Assembly: GCA_964605775.1 (NCBI GenBank)
Contig: CAZSDU010000002.1
Location: forward strand, 1 to 64,000
Direction: 5' to 3'
Source of the DNA: CAZSDU01 sp964605775
GTDB lineage: Bacteria; Bacteroidota; Bacteroidia; Bacteroidales; FEN-979
Length of the DNA: 64,000 nucleotides
The position numbers and the translations under genes are program-made. Below are positions 27,534 through 36,989 of the stretch, one piece after another. The number at the start of each line of letters is the position of its first letter. Positions within the stretch are counted from its first letter, which is position 1. The notes below the pieces were generated by a model that saw nothing but the letters and a program-made list of their open reading frames with translations, made no database searches and was not told where the DNA came from.

Positions 27534-28038
27534 AATCTTGCTTGACAAGTATTTCGAAGGGGAAACCTCCCTTACTGAAGAAGCCCGACTGAAGGAGTTC
27601 TTCAGAAACGACCAGTTGCCGGAACATCTGTCGAAACACCGGGATATCTTTTCCGCTTTCGATGCAATGGCCGGGGAGAAAATGGAGCATTTCACACCCG
27701 TTATCAAAGCGGAAACGAAAATCAGACAATTCTACTACGTGTCTGCCATCGCTGCAGGAATTCTTTTACTCATCGGATTATTTTTTACTTTTCAAACGGA
27801 AGTATTTAACCATAAAAAACTACTAAAACCGGATCAGGATCAGGAGCTGGCCTTCAATCAGGCAAAAAATGCCCTGATGATGGTTTCGGTTGGATTGAAT
27901 ACAGGATTGGACCAGGTTCAGCACCTGGAAGCGTTCAATACAGCCATGGAAAATGTTCAGAAACTTAATAAATTCTATCACTATCAAACACTCATTATTA
28001 ACCCGGACGAACCAAGCAATTCGTCCACAAAACCATAA
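27514..28038 (+). CDS. Putative anti-sigma factor, membrane protein
   Basis: A 174-residue protein with a cytoplasmic N-terminal domain of about 80 residues (IEILLDKYFEGETSLTEEARL, a pattern common in Bacteroidota anti-sigma-like proteins), one membrane helix at about 74-91 (YYVSAIAAGILLLIGLFF) and a helical outer domain. The role is inferred from topology and the 20-base overlap with the sigma gene; no anti-sigma domain is certain from sequence alone. The DUF4252 gene follows after four bases. Confidence 0.7.
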   Translation: MNIKEIEILLDKYFEGETSLTEEARLKEFFRNDQLPEHLSKHRDIFSAFDAMAGEKMEHFTPVIKAETKIRQFYYVSAIAAGILLLIGLFFTFQTEVFNHKKLLKPDQDQELAFNQAKNALMMVSVGLNTGLDQVQHLEAFNTAMENVQKLNKFYHYQTLIINPDEPSNSSTKP

Positions 28039-28042
28039 AATT

Positions 28043-28597
28043 ATGAAAACATATATGCTCAGATTTACCCTTACGGCATTCCTGGTGATTCCCTTGTTCA
28101 CCATGGCACAAAGTCCGATTGACAAGGTATATGAAAAATACGCTGGTCAGGAAAGATTTACCTCTGTTAATTTCTCCAAGGAAATGTTCCAGATGTTCCA
28201 GCAGATGATAGGGGACAAAACAGATACCAGCGCCCTGGAGATGAAAAAAATGATGGAACAGTTGACGGGATTAAAAGTGCTAAGCTATTCCATTGATTCT
28301 AATAATATGACCAAAGCAGTTGCCATTTATAACGAATTTGCCGGCTTATTTCCTGCTTCCCAGTACAAGGAGATCATGACAGTCAATGAGGGACGAGAAA
28401 GCTATAAATTCATGACCCGGCAAGAAGCAGGCGGAAAAGTGAATGAAATGGTGATGCTGATGAAAGGAAAAAACGAAGTTTCCCTGATTTGCCTGGTAGG
28501 CAATATCGATCTTTCTTCCATCTCCAAGCTGTCAAAAGGAATGAACATCAAAGGGATGGAGAAACTTCAGAAGATGAAGGATACACGCGGTAAATAG
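28043..28597 (+). CDS. DUF4252 exported protein
   Basis: A 184-residue protein with a signal peptide (MLRFTLTAFLVIPLFTMAQ) and the DUF4252 pattern: PIDKVYEKYAGQERFTSVN, a helical FSKEMFQMFQQM, and MKGKNEVSLICLVGNIDLSS near the C-terminus. Function unknown; such genes regularly accompany ECF sigma/anti-sigma pairs in Bacteroidota. The open frame begins earlier at 27953, but that overlaps the anti-sigma gene; ATG 28043 precedes the signal peptide. Followed by a strong terminator. Confidence 0.85.
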   Translation: MKTYMLRFTLTAFLVIPLFTMAQSPIDKVYEKYAGQERFTSVNFSKEMFQMFQQMIGDKTDTSALEMKKMMEQLTGLKVLSYSIDSNNMTKAVAIYNEFAGLFPASQYKEIMTVNEGRESYKFMTRQEAGGKVNEMVMLMKGKNEVSLICLVGNIDLSSISKLSKGMNIKGMEKLQKMKDTRGK

Positions 28598-28621
28598 GTT
28601 CAGTTGCCTGAAATGATCATG

Positions 28622-28645
28622 GGGCCGGGAACTCCGGCCCTTTTT
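28622..28645 (+). terminator. Rho-independent terminator of the sigma operon
   Basis: GGGCCGG (28622-28628), loop GAACT, CCGGCCC (28634-28640) and then TTTTT. A perfect 7-bp GC-rich stem with a T-run, 25 bases after the DUF4252 stop and just before the 3' end of the convergent gene. Confidence 0.85.
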
Positions 28646-28647
28646 AA

Positions 28648-30702
28648 TTACTGAATCATGAATTGAATGGTCAAATCCCATTTGGTGTCAGCATTGACCA
28701 TATCCTTACCCGACCCGATAACCTTACGCTCAAAGTATCTGGTCATGCCTGCTTTGATCCAGAACTTCAGATGACGGTTCATTTTCCCGTTTACCAGGAT
28801 ACAGCATCTCATCCCTTTCCCGTAAAATGCCGGTACGGCATATCCATACAATACATTAGGTTCATAAATGTATATGCGTTCTCCGTATGTCGGAATATCA
28901 AAGAGTGCATAGCGGAGTATGGCGCCGACCGGTAATTTTTCTGGTCTGTAATGAACGTCCTGACAAATGAGGTATCCCGTGCGAACAGATTGTTCATCTC
29001 CAGAAGTGAGGTTAACTTCCACCCGGCTTTTTAAACTTATTGCCGGTAAAGGAATCCAATCAATCATGAAGCGTAGATTCTGCCTTCCCGCCTCGACAAT
29101 CTTTTCCGCATTTCTATTGTCAAGCGAGGAATTCGAGCTGTTTTTCGAATAATAATATCTGGCATTGAAGTTACACGTTTTCGTTAATGGACTGCTTAGC
29201 TGTAAACCGAATTCCACCGCCGTTGATGGCCTGGAGGACTGATACCTAAGCCATGGATATCGATAGAGATCAGCGTAGACTGAAGCCGTCAATTTAGGAT
29301 GCAACTCGGCTTGCAGGGCAGCATAAAGTCCGGTTTCGTTGGTGTTGGATGACTGTTGGCCGAAAGCCCGGGCACGAGGATTTATATAACTTGCCGGATA
29401 ATGCCGGTAAATGATACGCATTTTCACCCTGGCATCGGGTTCTGAATCCAAGCCGGCAAGAAAGGCTATCGCTCCACTTTGACAACGGCTGATTTCTCCA
29501 AAAAAAAACAAAGGATTGAACCTGAACTGGTAATCGAGTCCATAGGCAAAACATTCACTTCCCGTTAGTGTAAACTGATTGTAGGGACGTAACTTTGGAG
29601 ATAGACTGGCTGACCATTTCGAAAAATAGGCACTGGCCCCAATCCTGAAAAATTTTCCGGCAACATTGAGGTTCCCTCCCGTCAGCAATTCCGTCATGGC
29701 ATGACGATCCTCAAGTTCTGCCTTGGTACGGTGATAACCACTGCTTATTAGTGAACTCACTTGCAGTACCTCTCCGCTGAGACTGTCTCTCTTCAGGATG
29801 TTGGCATCCACTCCATGATAGGAAATAAAAGCGCTGAGCTCCACTTTCCTGATTCTGAAAGTCGCTGTCAGGCCTTTCAGGTAATTGCTTTCCGCAACAC
29901 TGATGCTGCCTTTAGCCATAGGCGTGTATACAAGGCCGGAAAGTAATCCGGGAGCATTGCCCAGGGCGGAGCCTGAGCCAAAGGTGAGACCTTGTCCGAA
30001 ACCTGCCCTGAAAGTACCAATGGTCAGATTTTTAAGGATTCCCATGTTGCTCAGGCTGAGATAACCTGAATAATAATCCATACCTCTGGATTGACTCCCG
30101 AGAAAAAACTGCTCACCAGGATCTTTCTCCCCGGCAAGACCGATCTGTATCTTGTCGTGCCATGAAAAGGAATAACGGAAGTAATAATGCTGGGGATTTC
30201 CCGGATAGATCGGTTCGACCTCAGTGCCGGTTTCGGGGTCAGAAATACCGTAAGCTACGCTGGATGGGAAAGATTGCCCATAGCGAACAAGCAGGCTGTG
30301 GCGACCGTAACGGAAGAGGTTTTTCAGCGAAAACTTCGGGTTGGAAATCACCGGAAGGACAATCAGATAGGGCTGAATTTTTTGGATGTTCAGAGAGTCA
30401 AATCCAGGAACGGCCATCAGTTCATAAACCGAAAAAATTTCCCCGTAACTGGCTTTATATTCCATGAGGTTTTTTATCTGGATCTCAGACAGTCCGGGTA
30501 TCCTGCGCAGATCTTCTTCTCCGGCTGAATTCAGGTTGACCGGGTGCTGGCTGAGATAAAGCCATTCTTCCTGAAGTTCGGAAAAGTCGGGACTGGCTTC
30601 CGTGGTTTCAGCCATACGTTCCATGACTTCTTCCATCTGGGCATTCATGGCTGGACAGATAAACATCATACAGATCGAGAAAATGATGACCGGGGCTTTC
30701 AT
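28648..30702 (-). CDS. Exported helix-hairpin-helix protein with outer-membrane barrel-like body
   Basis: A 684-residue protein. Signal peptide about 1-22 (ends MNAQ). Residues 55-116 form a ComEA/T2SK-type helix-hairpin-helix unit: NLNSAGEEDLRRIPGLSE, then YGEIFSVYELMAVPGFDSLN and KIQPYLIV. From about 120 on, alternating aromatic/hydrophobic strands and Gly-rich turns (FRYGRHSLLVRYGQ, FRAGFGQGLTFGSGSALG, FQF-like end LTIQFMIQ) suggest a large outer-membrane beta barrel. HhH units bind DNA in ComEA and serve as protein modules in type II pseudopilins, so the ligand is open. It is six bases after the PorV-like gene and probably forms a unit with it. Confidence 0.75.
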   Translation of the reverse strand: MKAPVIIFSICMMFICPAMNAQMEEVMERMAETTEASPDFSELQEEWLYLSQHPVNLNSAGEEDLRRIPGLSEIQIKNLMEYKASYGEIFSVYELMAVPGFDSLNIQKIQPYLIVLPVISNPKFSLKNLFRYGRHSLLVRYGQSFPSSVAYGISDPETGTEVEPIYPGNPQHYYFRYSFSWHDKIQIGLAGEKDPGEQFFLGSQSRGMDYYSGYLSLSNMGILKNLTIGTFRAGFGQGLTFGSGSALGNAPGLLSGLVYTPMAKGSISVAESNYLKGLTATFRIRKVELSAFISYHGVDANILKRDSLSGEVLQVSSLISSGYHRTKAELEDRHAMTELLTGGNLNVAGKFFRIGASAYFSKWSASLSPKLRPYNQFTLTGSECFAYGLDYQFRFNPLFFFGEISRCQSGAIAFLAGLDSEPDARVKMRIIYRHYPASYINPRARAFGQQSSNTNETGLYAALQAELHPKLTASVYADLYRYPWLRYQSSRPSTAVEFGLQLSSPLTKTCNFNARYYYSKNSSNSSLDNRNAEKIVEAGRQNLRFMIDWIPLPAISLKSRVEVNLTSGDEQSVRTGYLICQDVHYRPEKLPVGAILRYALFDIPTYGERIYIYEPNVLYGYAVPAFYGKGMRCCILVNGKMNRHLKFWIKAGMTRYFERKVIGSGKDMVNADTKWDLTIQFMIQ

Positions 30703-30708
30703 CCTGAA

Positions 30709-31530
30709 TTATTTTTTTAACGAAAAGTTTAACGAAGCTGAAGGCGAAAACCCAAGAACAGGATGGTAGGCAGAGGCAATATCGAAGGTTAGTCGACCGA
30801 ATTCCATCCCGAATCCGAAAGAAAACGAGGTCGGGCTTGTTGAAAAACCGATCCGGGCATAAAATGATCTGGCAAAATGATATTCACCCCCTGCTTTGAC
30901 GACCAGTCCGGAATTCAGGTCTTTTTCTGCTTCGAGGATGGCCAGAAAGGATGTTGAAAAAGTGTAAGCGGCGCCGATTCTGAATACTACCGGAAGATAC
31001 TCCTTGGGAAAAGCGCTGATTTTCACCGGATAGGGATTCAACACATGCAATCCAAGACAAATATTCCTCCCGGCTTTATAAAACAGGGCGACTTCGAACG
31101 ACACCATATTTTTATTCCCATATGATTCAGCGATCTGGATTCTGAAATAGTTTAATTTGACGGCGGCGGCAAAGTGTTGTCCGAATTTTCTGGAAAAACT
31201 CACACCGGCTATTATTTCGCTGTAAAGGGAATTCCCGTAATGAGAAGCTGTTATTCCAATATTCCCAGGTTTTAAAGGTAGAATGATCCCCAGTGTTTTA
31301 TGGCTAAGCTCCTTGAGCAGGAAACGGTTTTCATAGCTGAACCCGGCTTTGATTTTCCTTTCCCAGGCTGAACCGGCCGGATTGTTATATACTGACCAGA
31401 AGTCGGACAGGGCTACCGAGGCTGAACCCATGGCGATACTCCGGCTTCCTCCGGAGTGAGTTTCACCTGCTCCGAACAAAAAAGGGTTAAGCATGATCAT
31501 ACCAACAAAAAGCATGTTGATTTTTTTCAT
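30709..31530 (-). CDS. PorV/PorQ-like outer-membrane barrel protein
   Basis: A 273-residue protein with signal peptide (MLFVGMIMLNPFLFGAG) and the family opening GGSRSIAMGSASVALSDFWS followed by VYNNPAG, as in FadL-like PorV/PorQ proteins. The rest is a run of amphipathic strands ending FSPSASLNFSLKK, typical of a 14-stranded barrel. PorV shuttles type IX cargo and PorQ helps anchor it; which role applies here is not evident. The frame opens at 31584, but MKKINMLF at 31530 begins the signal peptide. First gene of a two-gene unit with the HhH-barrel protein. Confidence 0.72.
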   Translation of the reverse strand: MKKINMLFVGMIMLNPFLFGAGETHSGGSRSIAMGSASVALSDFWSVYNNPAGSAWERKIKAGFSYENRFLLKELSHKTLGIILPLKPGNIGITASHYGNSLYSEIIAGVSFSRKFGQHFAAAVKLNYFRIQIAESYGNKNMVSFEVALFYKAGRNICLGLHVLNPYPVKISAFPKEYLPVVFRIGAAYTFSTSFLAILEAEKDLNSGLVVKAGGEYHFARSFYARIGFSTSPTSFSFGFGMEFGRLTFDIASAYHPVLGFSPSASLNFSLKK

Positions 31531-31561
31531 AAGTTTTTTCTGCTTAATCATCCTGAGAGGG

Positions 31562-31569
31562 AAAAGGTA
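31562..31569 (-). promoter_or_regulatory. Possible -7 element for the PorV-like gene
   Basis: Plus strand AAAAGGTA, minus strand TACCTTTT, one mismatch to TAnnTTTG, about 32 bases before ATG 31530. Confidence 0.3.
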
Positions 31570-31605
31570 ATACCACGAATCCAATCATTTTTCAACAAAA
31601 AGTGT

Positions 31606-31613
31606 TATTTTTG
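31606..31613 (+). promoter_or_regulatory. DUF2461 gene promoter -7 element TATTTTTG
   Basis: Exact TAnnTTTG 11 bases before the first ATG (31625; a second ATG follows at 31628). It predicts a very short leader. Confidence 0.5.
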
Positions 31614-31624
31614 ATAAAAAAGCA

Positions 31625-32290
31625 ATGATGCTTACACCGGTAATCACCTTTCTTGAGGACTTGAAGGAACATAACAACCGTGAATGGTTCCTGTCTCATA
31701 AAATTCAATTTGAAGATGCAAAATCCTGCTTTCTATCCTTTGTGGATGCCTTGCTGCCTGAAATTGCCAAATCGGATAAGAGCCTGCGTTTTGTTGAAGC
31801 CAGGGATTGTATTTTCCGCATCTACCGTGATGTCAGGTTTGCCAGGGATAAATCGCCCTATAAAATCAATATGGGAGCATGGATGACTTCATCTGGGCGC
31901 CGGAGTTCGGGACCGGGTTATTATCTTCATGTGCAGCCAGATGAATCCTTTCTTTCAGGCGGGGTTTATATGCCTGATCCGGAGCAATTGAAGAAAGTCC
32001 GCTGGGAGATTTATTATCATTCCGCCGAGCTTAAAGACATACTTGGGAAAAAAGATTTCAGGAAATATTTTGATGGATTATCAGCAATGGATAAGCAAAA
32101 ACTGCCACCCAGGGGTTTCCCCGGGGATTTTCCAGACCTTGATTTGTTGAAGCATAAACATTACATCCTCCATCATCCCTTGGACAGGGAGCTCCTCTCT
32201 ACTCCTGAACTTCCGGAATATATTCTGACCGTATTCCGGAAAATGCTTCCTTTTAATGAATTTCTAAAAAGGGCTTTGCAGGGAGAGTGA
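31625..32290 (+). CDS. DUF2461 family protein
   Basis: A 221-residue cytoplasmic protein of the DUF2461 family: TFLEDLKEHNNREWF at the start, RIYRDVRFARDKSPYKINMG near residue 70 and YYLHVQPDESFLSGGVYMPD near 100. Function unknown. Single gene between divergent and convergent neighbours. Length and motifs are normal for the family. Confidence 0.9.
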   Translation: MMLTPVITFLEDLKEHNNREWFLSHKIQFEDAKSCFLSFVDALLPEIAKSDKSLRFVEARDCIFRIYRDVRFARDKSPYKINMGAWMTSSGRRSSGPGYYLHVQPDESFLSGGVYMPDPEQLKKVRWEIYYHSAELKDILGKKDFRKYFDGLSAMDKQKLPPRGFPGDFPDLDLLKHKHYILHHPLDRELLSTPELPEYILTVFRKMLPFNEFLKRALQGE

Positions 32291-32351
32291 CCCCGCTTCC
32301 CGCTTGCTCATCAAAGGCTGTATAAGTTTGGATTACAGAGTCAACCTGGAA

Positions 32352-33014
32352 TTATAGAAGTTTCCCGATTATAGTTTGCTTACCGGTGACTTTCTGGTTG
32401 AGGGAAATATCAATCTGTGTACCGATTGGCAGAAGGAGATCCACCCGAGAGCCGAATTTGATGAACCCGAGTTCTTCGCCCTGGAGAACGGGTTCTCCTA
32501 CAGTGGGATAGCTCTTGATTCGTCGGGCCATAGCGCCGGCGATCTGGCGAACCAGGATCTTCTGGCCATGTTTGGTTTCAATAACCATAGTGGCCCGTTC
32601 ATTTTCAAGGCTTGCTTTGGGATTGAAGGCGATCATGTGTTTACCAGGATGATATTTATAATAGGTAATGCCGCCAGATACCGGGAACCAGTTGATATGC
32701 ACATTTGTGGCTGACATGAATATGGAGACCTGTATCCGTTCGTCTTTAAAAAATTCAGGTTCGATGGTGCGTTCGATCACCACCACTCTACCGTCGGCCG
32801 GGCACAGAATGAGGTTATCTGCCCTGTTTGTTTTTCGTTTCGGGGAACGGAAAAAACGGATGATCATCAGAAAAAACCATAACCCTATGACGTAGAGGAG
32901 GTAATGATAACAGGTTTGTTCGGGAAAGACTTGATTGAAGCCAAGCAATAAGGCAACGACAAATAAAAAGACAATGGTGATGGTCTTATACCCTTCGCTG
33001 TGTATGGTCATCAT
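32352..33014 (-). CDS. psd: Phosphatidylserine decarboxylase (archaeal/short type)
   Basis: A 220-residue proenzyme forming phosphatidylethanolamine at the inner membrane. Two membrane helices at about 10-50 (TIVFLFVVALLLGF, LYVIGLWFFLMIIRF), LCPADGRVVVIE near 73, FMSATNVHINWFPVSG near 100, and the self-cleavage site FGSRVDLLLP near 185 where Ser becomes the pyruvoyl group. Ends the rsfS-ftsH-LUD-cdsA-psd operon, starting one base after the cdsA stop, so synthesis of the precursor and product of this lipid pathway is linked. Confidence 0.92.
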   Translation of the reverse strand: MMTIHSEGYKTITIVFLFVVALLLGFNQVFPEQTCYHYLLYVIGLWFFLMIIRFFRSPKRKTNRADNLILCPADGRVVVIERTIEPEFFKDERIQVSIFMSATNVHINWFPVSGGITYYKYHPGKHMIAFNPKASLENERATMVIETKHGQKILVRQIAGAMARRIKSYPTVGEPVLQGEELGFIKFGSRVDLLLPIGTQIDISLNQKVTGKQTIIGKLL

Positions 33015-33015
33015 T

Positions 33016-33855
33016 TCATATAAGGTTTCTTAAAAAGAAGTACAAAAATACAAAAGGCGCGGAAAGAAACAAGGTGTCGAAACGATCGAGAATTCCTCCA
33101 TGCCCTGGAAGGATATTTCCGGAGTCCTTAAGATTCAGGCTCCTTTTAAACAGGGATTCCACCAGGTCACCCAAAGTGCCGAACACCAGTACCATCAAGG
33201 TCAGCGCAATCCAGTCGATCAGCAGGATGTCAGGGATTAAATAAAAAAAGGCAATGGAAAGGGCGATGGCTGCAACAGCTCCGGCTAAGGTACCTTCCCA
33301 GGTTTTCTTGGGGGAGATACGCTCAAAAAAAGGATGTTTCCCGAATTGTTTCCCAAAAAGATAGGCGATGGTATCATACATCCAGGTCAGGAGAAAATAG
33401 GCCAGGAGTAAGGCGGGGAAACCAAGGAACCGGATGGCATCAGGGCTGTTGAGCAGGTTCATCAGTGCCGGGGGCAGCGCGATGTAGAGCATTCCTAAAA
33501 CCGTGATGGAAATGTTGTTTAAGGGATGGGATTGTTTTCTGAAAATTTCAAAAGTGAAAGGAAAAAACAACAGTACCAGAGGCAGAACCCAAAGGCTTCG
33601 TAAGATCCAACCCGGGGCTTCTGGTATCAGATGTAAGCATACAATACCTGAATAAAGTATGGCGCCCGACAAAGTCCCTGAAATCTTCTGGGGGTGGGTG
33701 TCATCTGATTTCACGAGCCCGTAAAATTCCCATAAACCAAGGATAACCACCAGCAGGAAGAGGATGGCAAAAAACCATGGGTTGGCATATAGCGCCCACA
33801 GCAGGATAAGTACCATAGAAAGTCCTGTAATCGTCCTGGCCCGGAAGTTATGCAT
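33016..33855 (-). CDS. cdsA: Phosphatidate cytidylyltransferase
   Basis: Makes CDP-diacylglycerol from phosphatidate and CTP at the inner membrane. A 279-residue protein with about eight helices and the C-terminal CdsA signature: KRSLNLKDSGNILPGHGGIL and then DRFDTLFLSAP. An in-frame TTG at 33864 gives three more residues; ATG 33855 (MHNFRARTITG) is preferred. Lies 17 bases after the LUD gene and one base before psd. Confidence 0.93.
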   Translation of the reverse strand: MHNFRARTITGLSMVLILLWALYANPWFFAILFLLVVILGLWEFYGLVKSDDTHPQKISGTLSGAILYSGIVCLHLIPEAPGWILRSLWVLPLVLLFFPFTFEIFRKQSHPLNNISITVLGMLYIALPPALMNLLNSPDAIRFLGFPALLLAYFLLTWMYDTIAYLFGKQFGKHPFFERISPKKTWEGTLAGAVAAIALSIAFFYLIPDILLIDWIALTLMVLVFGTLGDLVESLFKRSLNLKDSGNILPGHGGILDRFDTLFLSAPFVFLYFFLRNLI

Positions 33856-33872
33856 GGAGGTCAAATTGAGTT

Positions 33873-34517
33873 CTAATTTGCATCATCAATTAAAAATACA
33901 TAAAGTTCTTTAGGTCCATGGGCGCCCATCACCAGGGTTTTTTCAATATCAGCCGTGCGGCTGGGGCCTGTAATCAGGGAAACCATAGAAGGGAACTGGG
34001 TGTTGTATTTTTTTCGTAGTTGGTGAAGGGCGTTTTTCAGATCAGGCACAAGTTGGGAAGCATAGGCCAGTACCAGGTGAATATCAGGATAGATGCTTAG
34101 CTTTCTTCCTGGGGTGATCCCGGAGGATACCATGACCGTCCCCAGCCTGGCAATCAGAAATTCACAACGGGTAATGCCCAGCCTGGCCTCCAGGATATTT
34201 TCCCTATCGGATGAAAAGGGAATGCCGCCCTCCTTCAGTAAGATCTGGATTTTCGGGTCGTAAGCGTAAAGCAAAGGCCAGTCTTTTTCCAGAATGAATG
34301 ATTTCAAGGTTCCGAAAAATTCATCCATGCTCTCACAGTAAACAAATTTTCCGGCCATTTTGACCAGGGCTTCGGCGAAAGTGACATCAAGCGGGTCTGT
34401 CAGGGGTTTGTAAACAGACGATTCCTGATCGATGATTGGGTAGGGTGGTTCTGTTTTTTCGATCAGGGCATCCCTGACTTTTTTCAAAACCTTTTCTCTT
34501 GATGTACTTTCTTCCAT
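33873..34517 (-). CDS. LUD-domain protein (LutC/YkgG-like)
   Basis: A 214-residue protein of the LUD family (LutC, lactate utilisation subunit). The C-terminal block ISLITGPSRTADIEKTLVMGAHGPKEL, read here as SRTADIEKTLVMGAHGP, is the family signature, and GITRCEFLIARLGTVMVSSG lies before it. LutC normally works with the iron-sulfur proteins LutA and LutB; neither is in the window. Its fixed place between ftsH and cdsA suggests another role or simple co-transcription. Confidence 0.87.
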   Translation of the reverse strand: MEESTSREKVLKKVRDALIEKTEPPYPIIDQESSVYKPLTDPLDVTFAEALVKMAGKFVYCESMDEFFGTLKSFILEKDWPLLYAYDPKIQILLKEGGIPFSSDRENILEARLGITRCEFLIARLGTVMVSSGITPGRKLSIYPDIHLVLAYASQLVPDLKNALHQLRKKYNTQFPSMVSLITGPSRTADIEKTLVMGAHGPKELYVFLIDDAN

Positions 34518-34531
34518 GAAAGGATAAAGGA

Positions 34532-36562
34532 TTATTCCGTTAATGCCGGAGGCTGGTTTTTTTCTTTTTTACTCTCTTTTTCATCATCTTTATCCCAAGG
34601 TCGTTTCCCAAAAATTACCTCCAGGTCTTCCCGGAAGATGACTTCCCTTTCCAGCAGCAGATTGGCCAGGAGTTCCAGCTTGGCTTTGTTGTCAAGGATG
34701 ATTTTTTTTGCCCGTTCATAAGCGCTTTCCACAATTGTTCTGACTTCCTTATCGATGGTTTCGGCTGTTTTTTCGCTATAGGGTTTTTGGAAGGAATATT
34801 CAGCCTGTCCGGATGAATCATAGAAGCTGACATTGCCGATGGCTTTATTCAACCCAAAGTAAACAACCATGGCATAGGCCTGTTTAGTGACTTTTTCCAG
34901 GTCGTTCAGGGCACCGGTTGATACTTTTTCGAAAAAAACCAGTTCGGAAGCACGTCCGGCCACGGCTGCGGTAATTTCATCGAACATCTGTTCATAGGTG
35001 GTGATCTGTCGTTCTTCCGGCAAATACCATGCAGCCCCCAGGGCTTTCCCTCTTGGAACAATGGTCACCTTGACCAGGGGATGGGCATGTTCCAGCAGCC
35101 AGCTTACGGCAGCATGTCCGGATTCATGGTAGGCAATGACTTTTTTCTCATGAGCCGAGATGATTTTATTCCTTTTCTCCAGTCCTCCGATGATACGGTC
35201 GATGGCATCGAGGAAATCCTGCCTTTCGATGATGATCTTGTTTTTTCTGGCAGCAATCAAGGCGGATTCGTTACAAACATTGGCAATATCGGCTCCGGAA
35301 AAACCCGGAGTTTGTTTTGCAAGGAAGTCGATGTCGAGACCGGGATCAAGTTTCAAAGGTTTCAGGTGCACTTTAAAAATGGCTTTTCTTTCTTCCAGGT
35401 CTGGAAGTTCGACATGGATCTGACGATCGAAACGACCGGCACGCATGAGGGCACGGTCGAGGATATCAGCCCGGTTAGTTGCAGCCAGGATGATCACCCC
35501 GGCATTGGTCCCGAAACCATCCATCTCGGTGAGGAGCTGGTTCAGGGTATTCTCACGTTCATCGTTGGCTCCGGTGATGGCATTCCGTCCCCGGGCACGA
35601 CCAATGGCATCGATCTCATCGATAAAGATGATACATGGGGCTTTTTCTTTGGCCTGGCGGAATAAATCCCTGACCCGTGAAGCGCCAACCCCGACAAACA
35701 TTTCAACGAAGTCTGAACCCGAAATGGAAAAGAAAGGAACCTTGGCTTCTCCGGCAACTGCTTTGGCCAGCAGGGTTTTTCCCGTTCCCGGAGGGCCGAC
35801 AAGCAAGGCTCCCTTGGGAATCTTTCCGCCAAGGTTGGTATATTTTGAAGGGTTTTTCAGGAAATCGACAATCTCCATGACCTCCACTTTGGCTTCTTCC
35901 AGTCCGGCTACATCGTTGAAAGTAATACTTACGCTGGTGTCTTTATCAAATAACTGGGCTTTGGATTTTCCGATATTGAAGATCTGACCACCGCCTCCTC
36001 CTCCCTTGCTCATGAAGCGCATGATCAGGAACCAGGCGCCGACCAGCAATAGTATGGGGAGAATATAACTAAAAATATCACCAAAAACATCTTTGCGGGT
36101 ATCTGTAGATGGAGGATAAGGATACTGTTTCTTAAATTCCTGAATCTTTGCCACGGGTATGCTGTCCCTGACCATGCGGGCAACCATGCTGTCACGGGTG
36201 TCTTTCAGATCGCCGCGGAAAATCTCCTCTGAACCAACCTGGTAGAAAAACTGAGGATTGGAAGTGGTAGAAGAACTTCCAAAACCACGTTTCGAAAAAT
36301 CCTTATAAGCAGTATCTGATTTCAGTTTCTCATGCTTGATATAGATTTCTGCTTTTTCTTTATTGACCACAACGATCTTGTCAATATCCTGCTTCAGCAA
36401 CATTTCTTCCAGCCTTGTCCAGGTGATTTCCTTGACCGGATTTGAATAGTTGAAATACTGTATGGCAATAAATATGATTGCCAGGATAGCATAAATCCAA
36501 TAAAAACTGAATTTTATTTTTTTTCCTTTCGGTGGAATGAATTTTGGTTCTTTTTCTGCCAT
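34532..36562 (-). CDS. ftsH: ATP-dependent zinc metalloprotease FtsH
   Basis: A 676-residue membrane-anchored AAA+ protease for quality control of membrane and regulatory proteins. Two membrane helices (about 18-36 and 165-185) bracket the periplasmic domain. Walker [18 protein letters not shown], Walker [12 protein letters not shown], second region of homology ([13 protein letters not shown]) and zinc site HESGH are present. Charged C-terminal tail ([13 protein letters not shown]). Second gene of the rsfS operon, 33 bases after rsfS. Confidence 0.97.
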   Translation of the reverse strand: MAEKEPKFIPPKGKKIKFSFYWIYAILAIIFIAIQYFNYSNPVKEITWTRLEEMLLKQDIDKIVVVNKEKAEIYIKHEKLKSDTAYKDFSKRGFGSSSTTSNPQFFYQVGSEEIFRGDLKDTRDSMVARMVRDSIPVAKIQEFKKQYPYPPSTDTRKDVFGDIFSYILPILLLVGAWFLIMRFMSKGGGGGGQIFNIGKSKAQLFDKDTSVSITFNDVAGLEEAKVEVMEIVDFLKNPSKYTNLGGKIPKGALLVGPPGTGKTLLAKAVAGEAKVPFFSISGSDFVEMFVGVGASRVRDLFRQAKEKAPCIIFIDEIDAIGRARGRNAITGANDERENTLNQLLTEMDGFGTNAGVIILAATNRADILDRALMRAGRFDRQIHVELPDLEERKAIFKVHLKPLKLDPGLDIDFLAKQTPGFSGADIANVCNESALIAARKNKIIIERQDFLDAIDRIIGGLEKRNKIISAHEKKVIAYHESGHAAVSWLLEHAHPLVKVTIVPRGKALGAAWYLPEERQITTYEQMFDEITAAVAGRASELVFFEKVSTGALNDLEKVTKQAYAMVVYFGLNKAIGNVSFYDSSGQAEYSFQKPYSEKTAETIDKEVRTIVESAYERAKKIILDNKAKLELLANLLLEREVIFREDLEVIFGKRPWDKDDEKESKKEKNQPPALTE

Positions 36563-36595
36563 TATGTCTTATTTCCTATACTATCGTATTTTCTG

Positions 36596-36970
36596 TTATT
36601 TTTCAGAAATCTTTCTGATTTCTGCATCTGCCCACAATTGCTCAAGATTATAGAAGGTTCTCCGGTCTTCCTGAAAGATATGGACGACGACATCGCTATA
36701 GTCGATCAAAATCCATTCCGCATTTTCATATCCTTCTTTATGCCAGGGATTCAGCCCTGTGTTTTTTTTAACTGCTGCCACCACATTGTCGGCAATGGCT
36801 TCAACCTGGGTCCGGGAATGTCCATGACAAAGGATAAAAGCATCGCAGACACTGCTCAGGGTTTTGTTGAAATGAAGGATGACGGGCTGTTTGGCCTGTT
36901 TCTCCAGCATGGCTTCCCCGATGGTTTCGGTTAGGATTTCGAATGGACTTTTTAACTTTTTCCTGGGCAT
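36596..36970 (-). CDS. rsfS: Ribosomal silencing factor
   Basis: A 124-residue RsfS/Iojap protein that binds uL14 on the 50S subunit and blocks subunit joining in poor conditions. DAFILCHGHSRTQVEAIADNV near 46-66 and KEGYENAEWILIDYSDVVVHIF near 88-109 are the family core (split here to short blocks: EWILIDYSDVVVHIF). It opens the operon rsfS-ftsH-LUD-cdsA-psd, with its own promoter element at 36990-36997. Confidence 0.93.
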   Translation of the reverse strand: MPRKKLKSPFEILTETIGEAMLEKQAKQPVILHFNKTLSSVCDAFILCHGHSRTQVEAIADNVVAAVKKNTGLNPWHKEGYENAEWILIDYSDVVVHIFQEDRRTFYNLEQLWADAEIRKISEK

Positions 36971-36989
36971 TAGGCTTGATCTGTAAATG

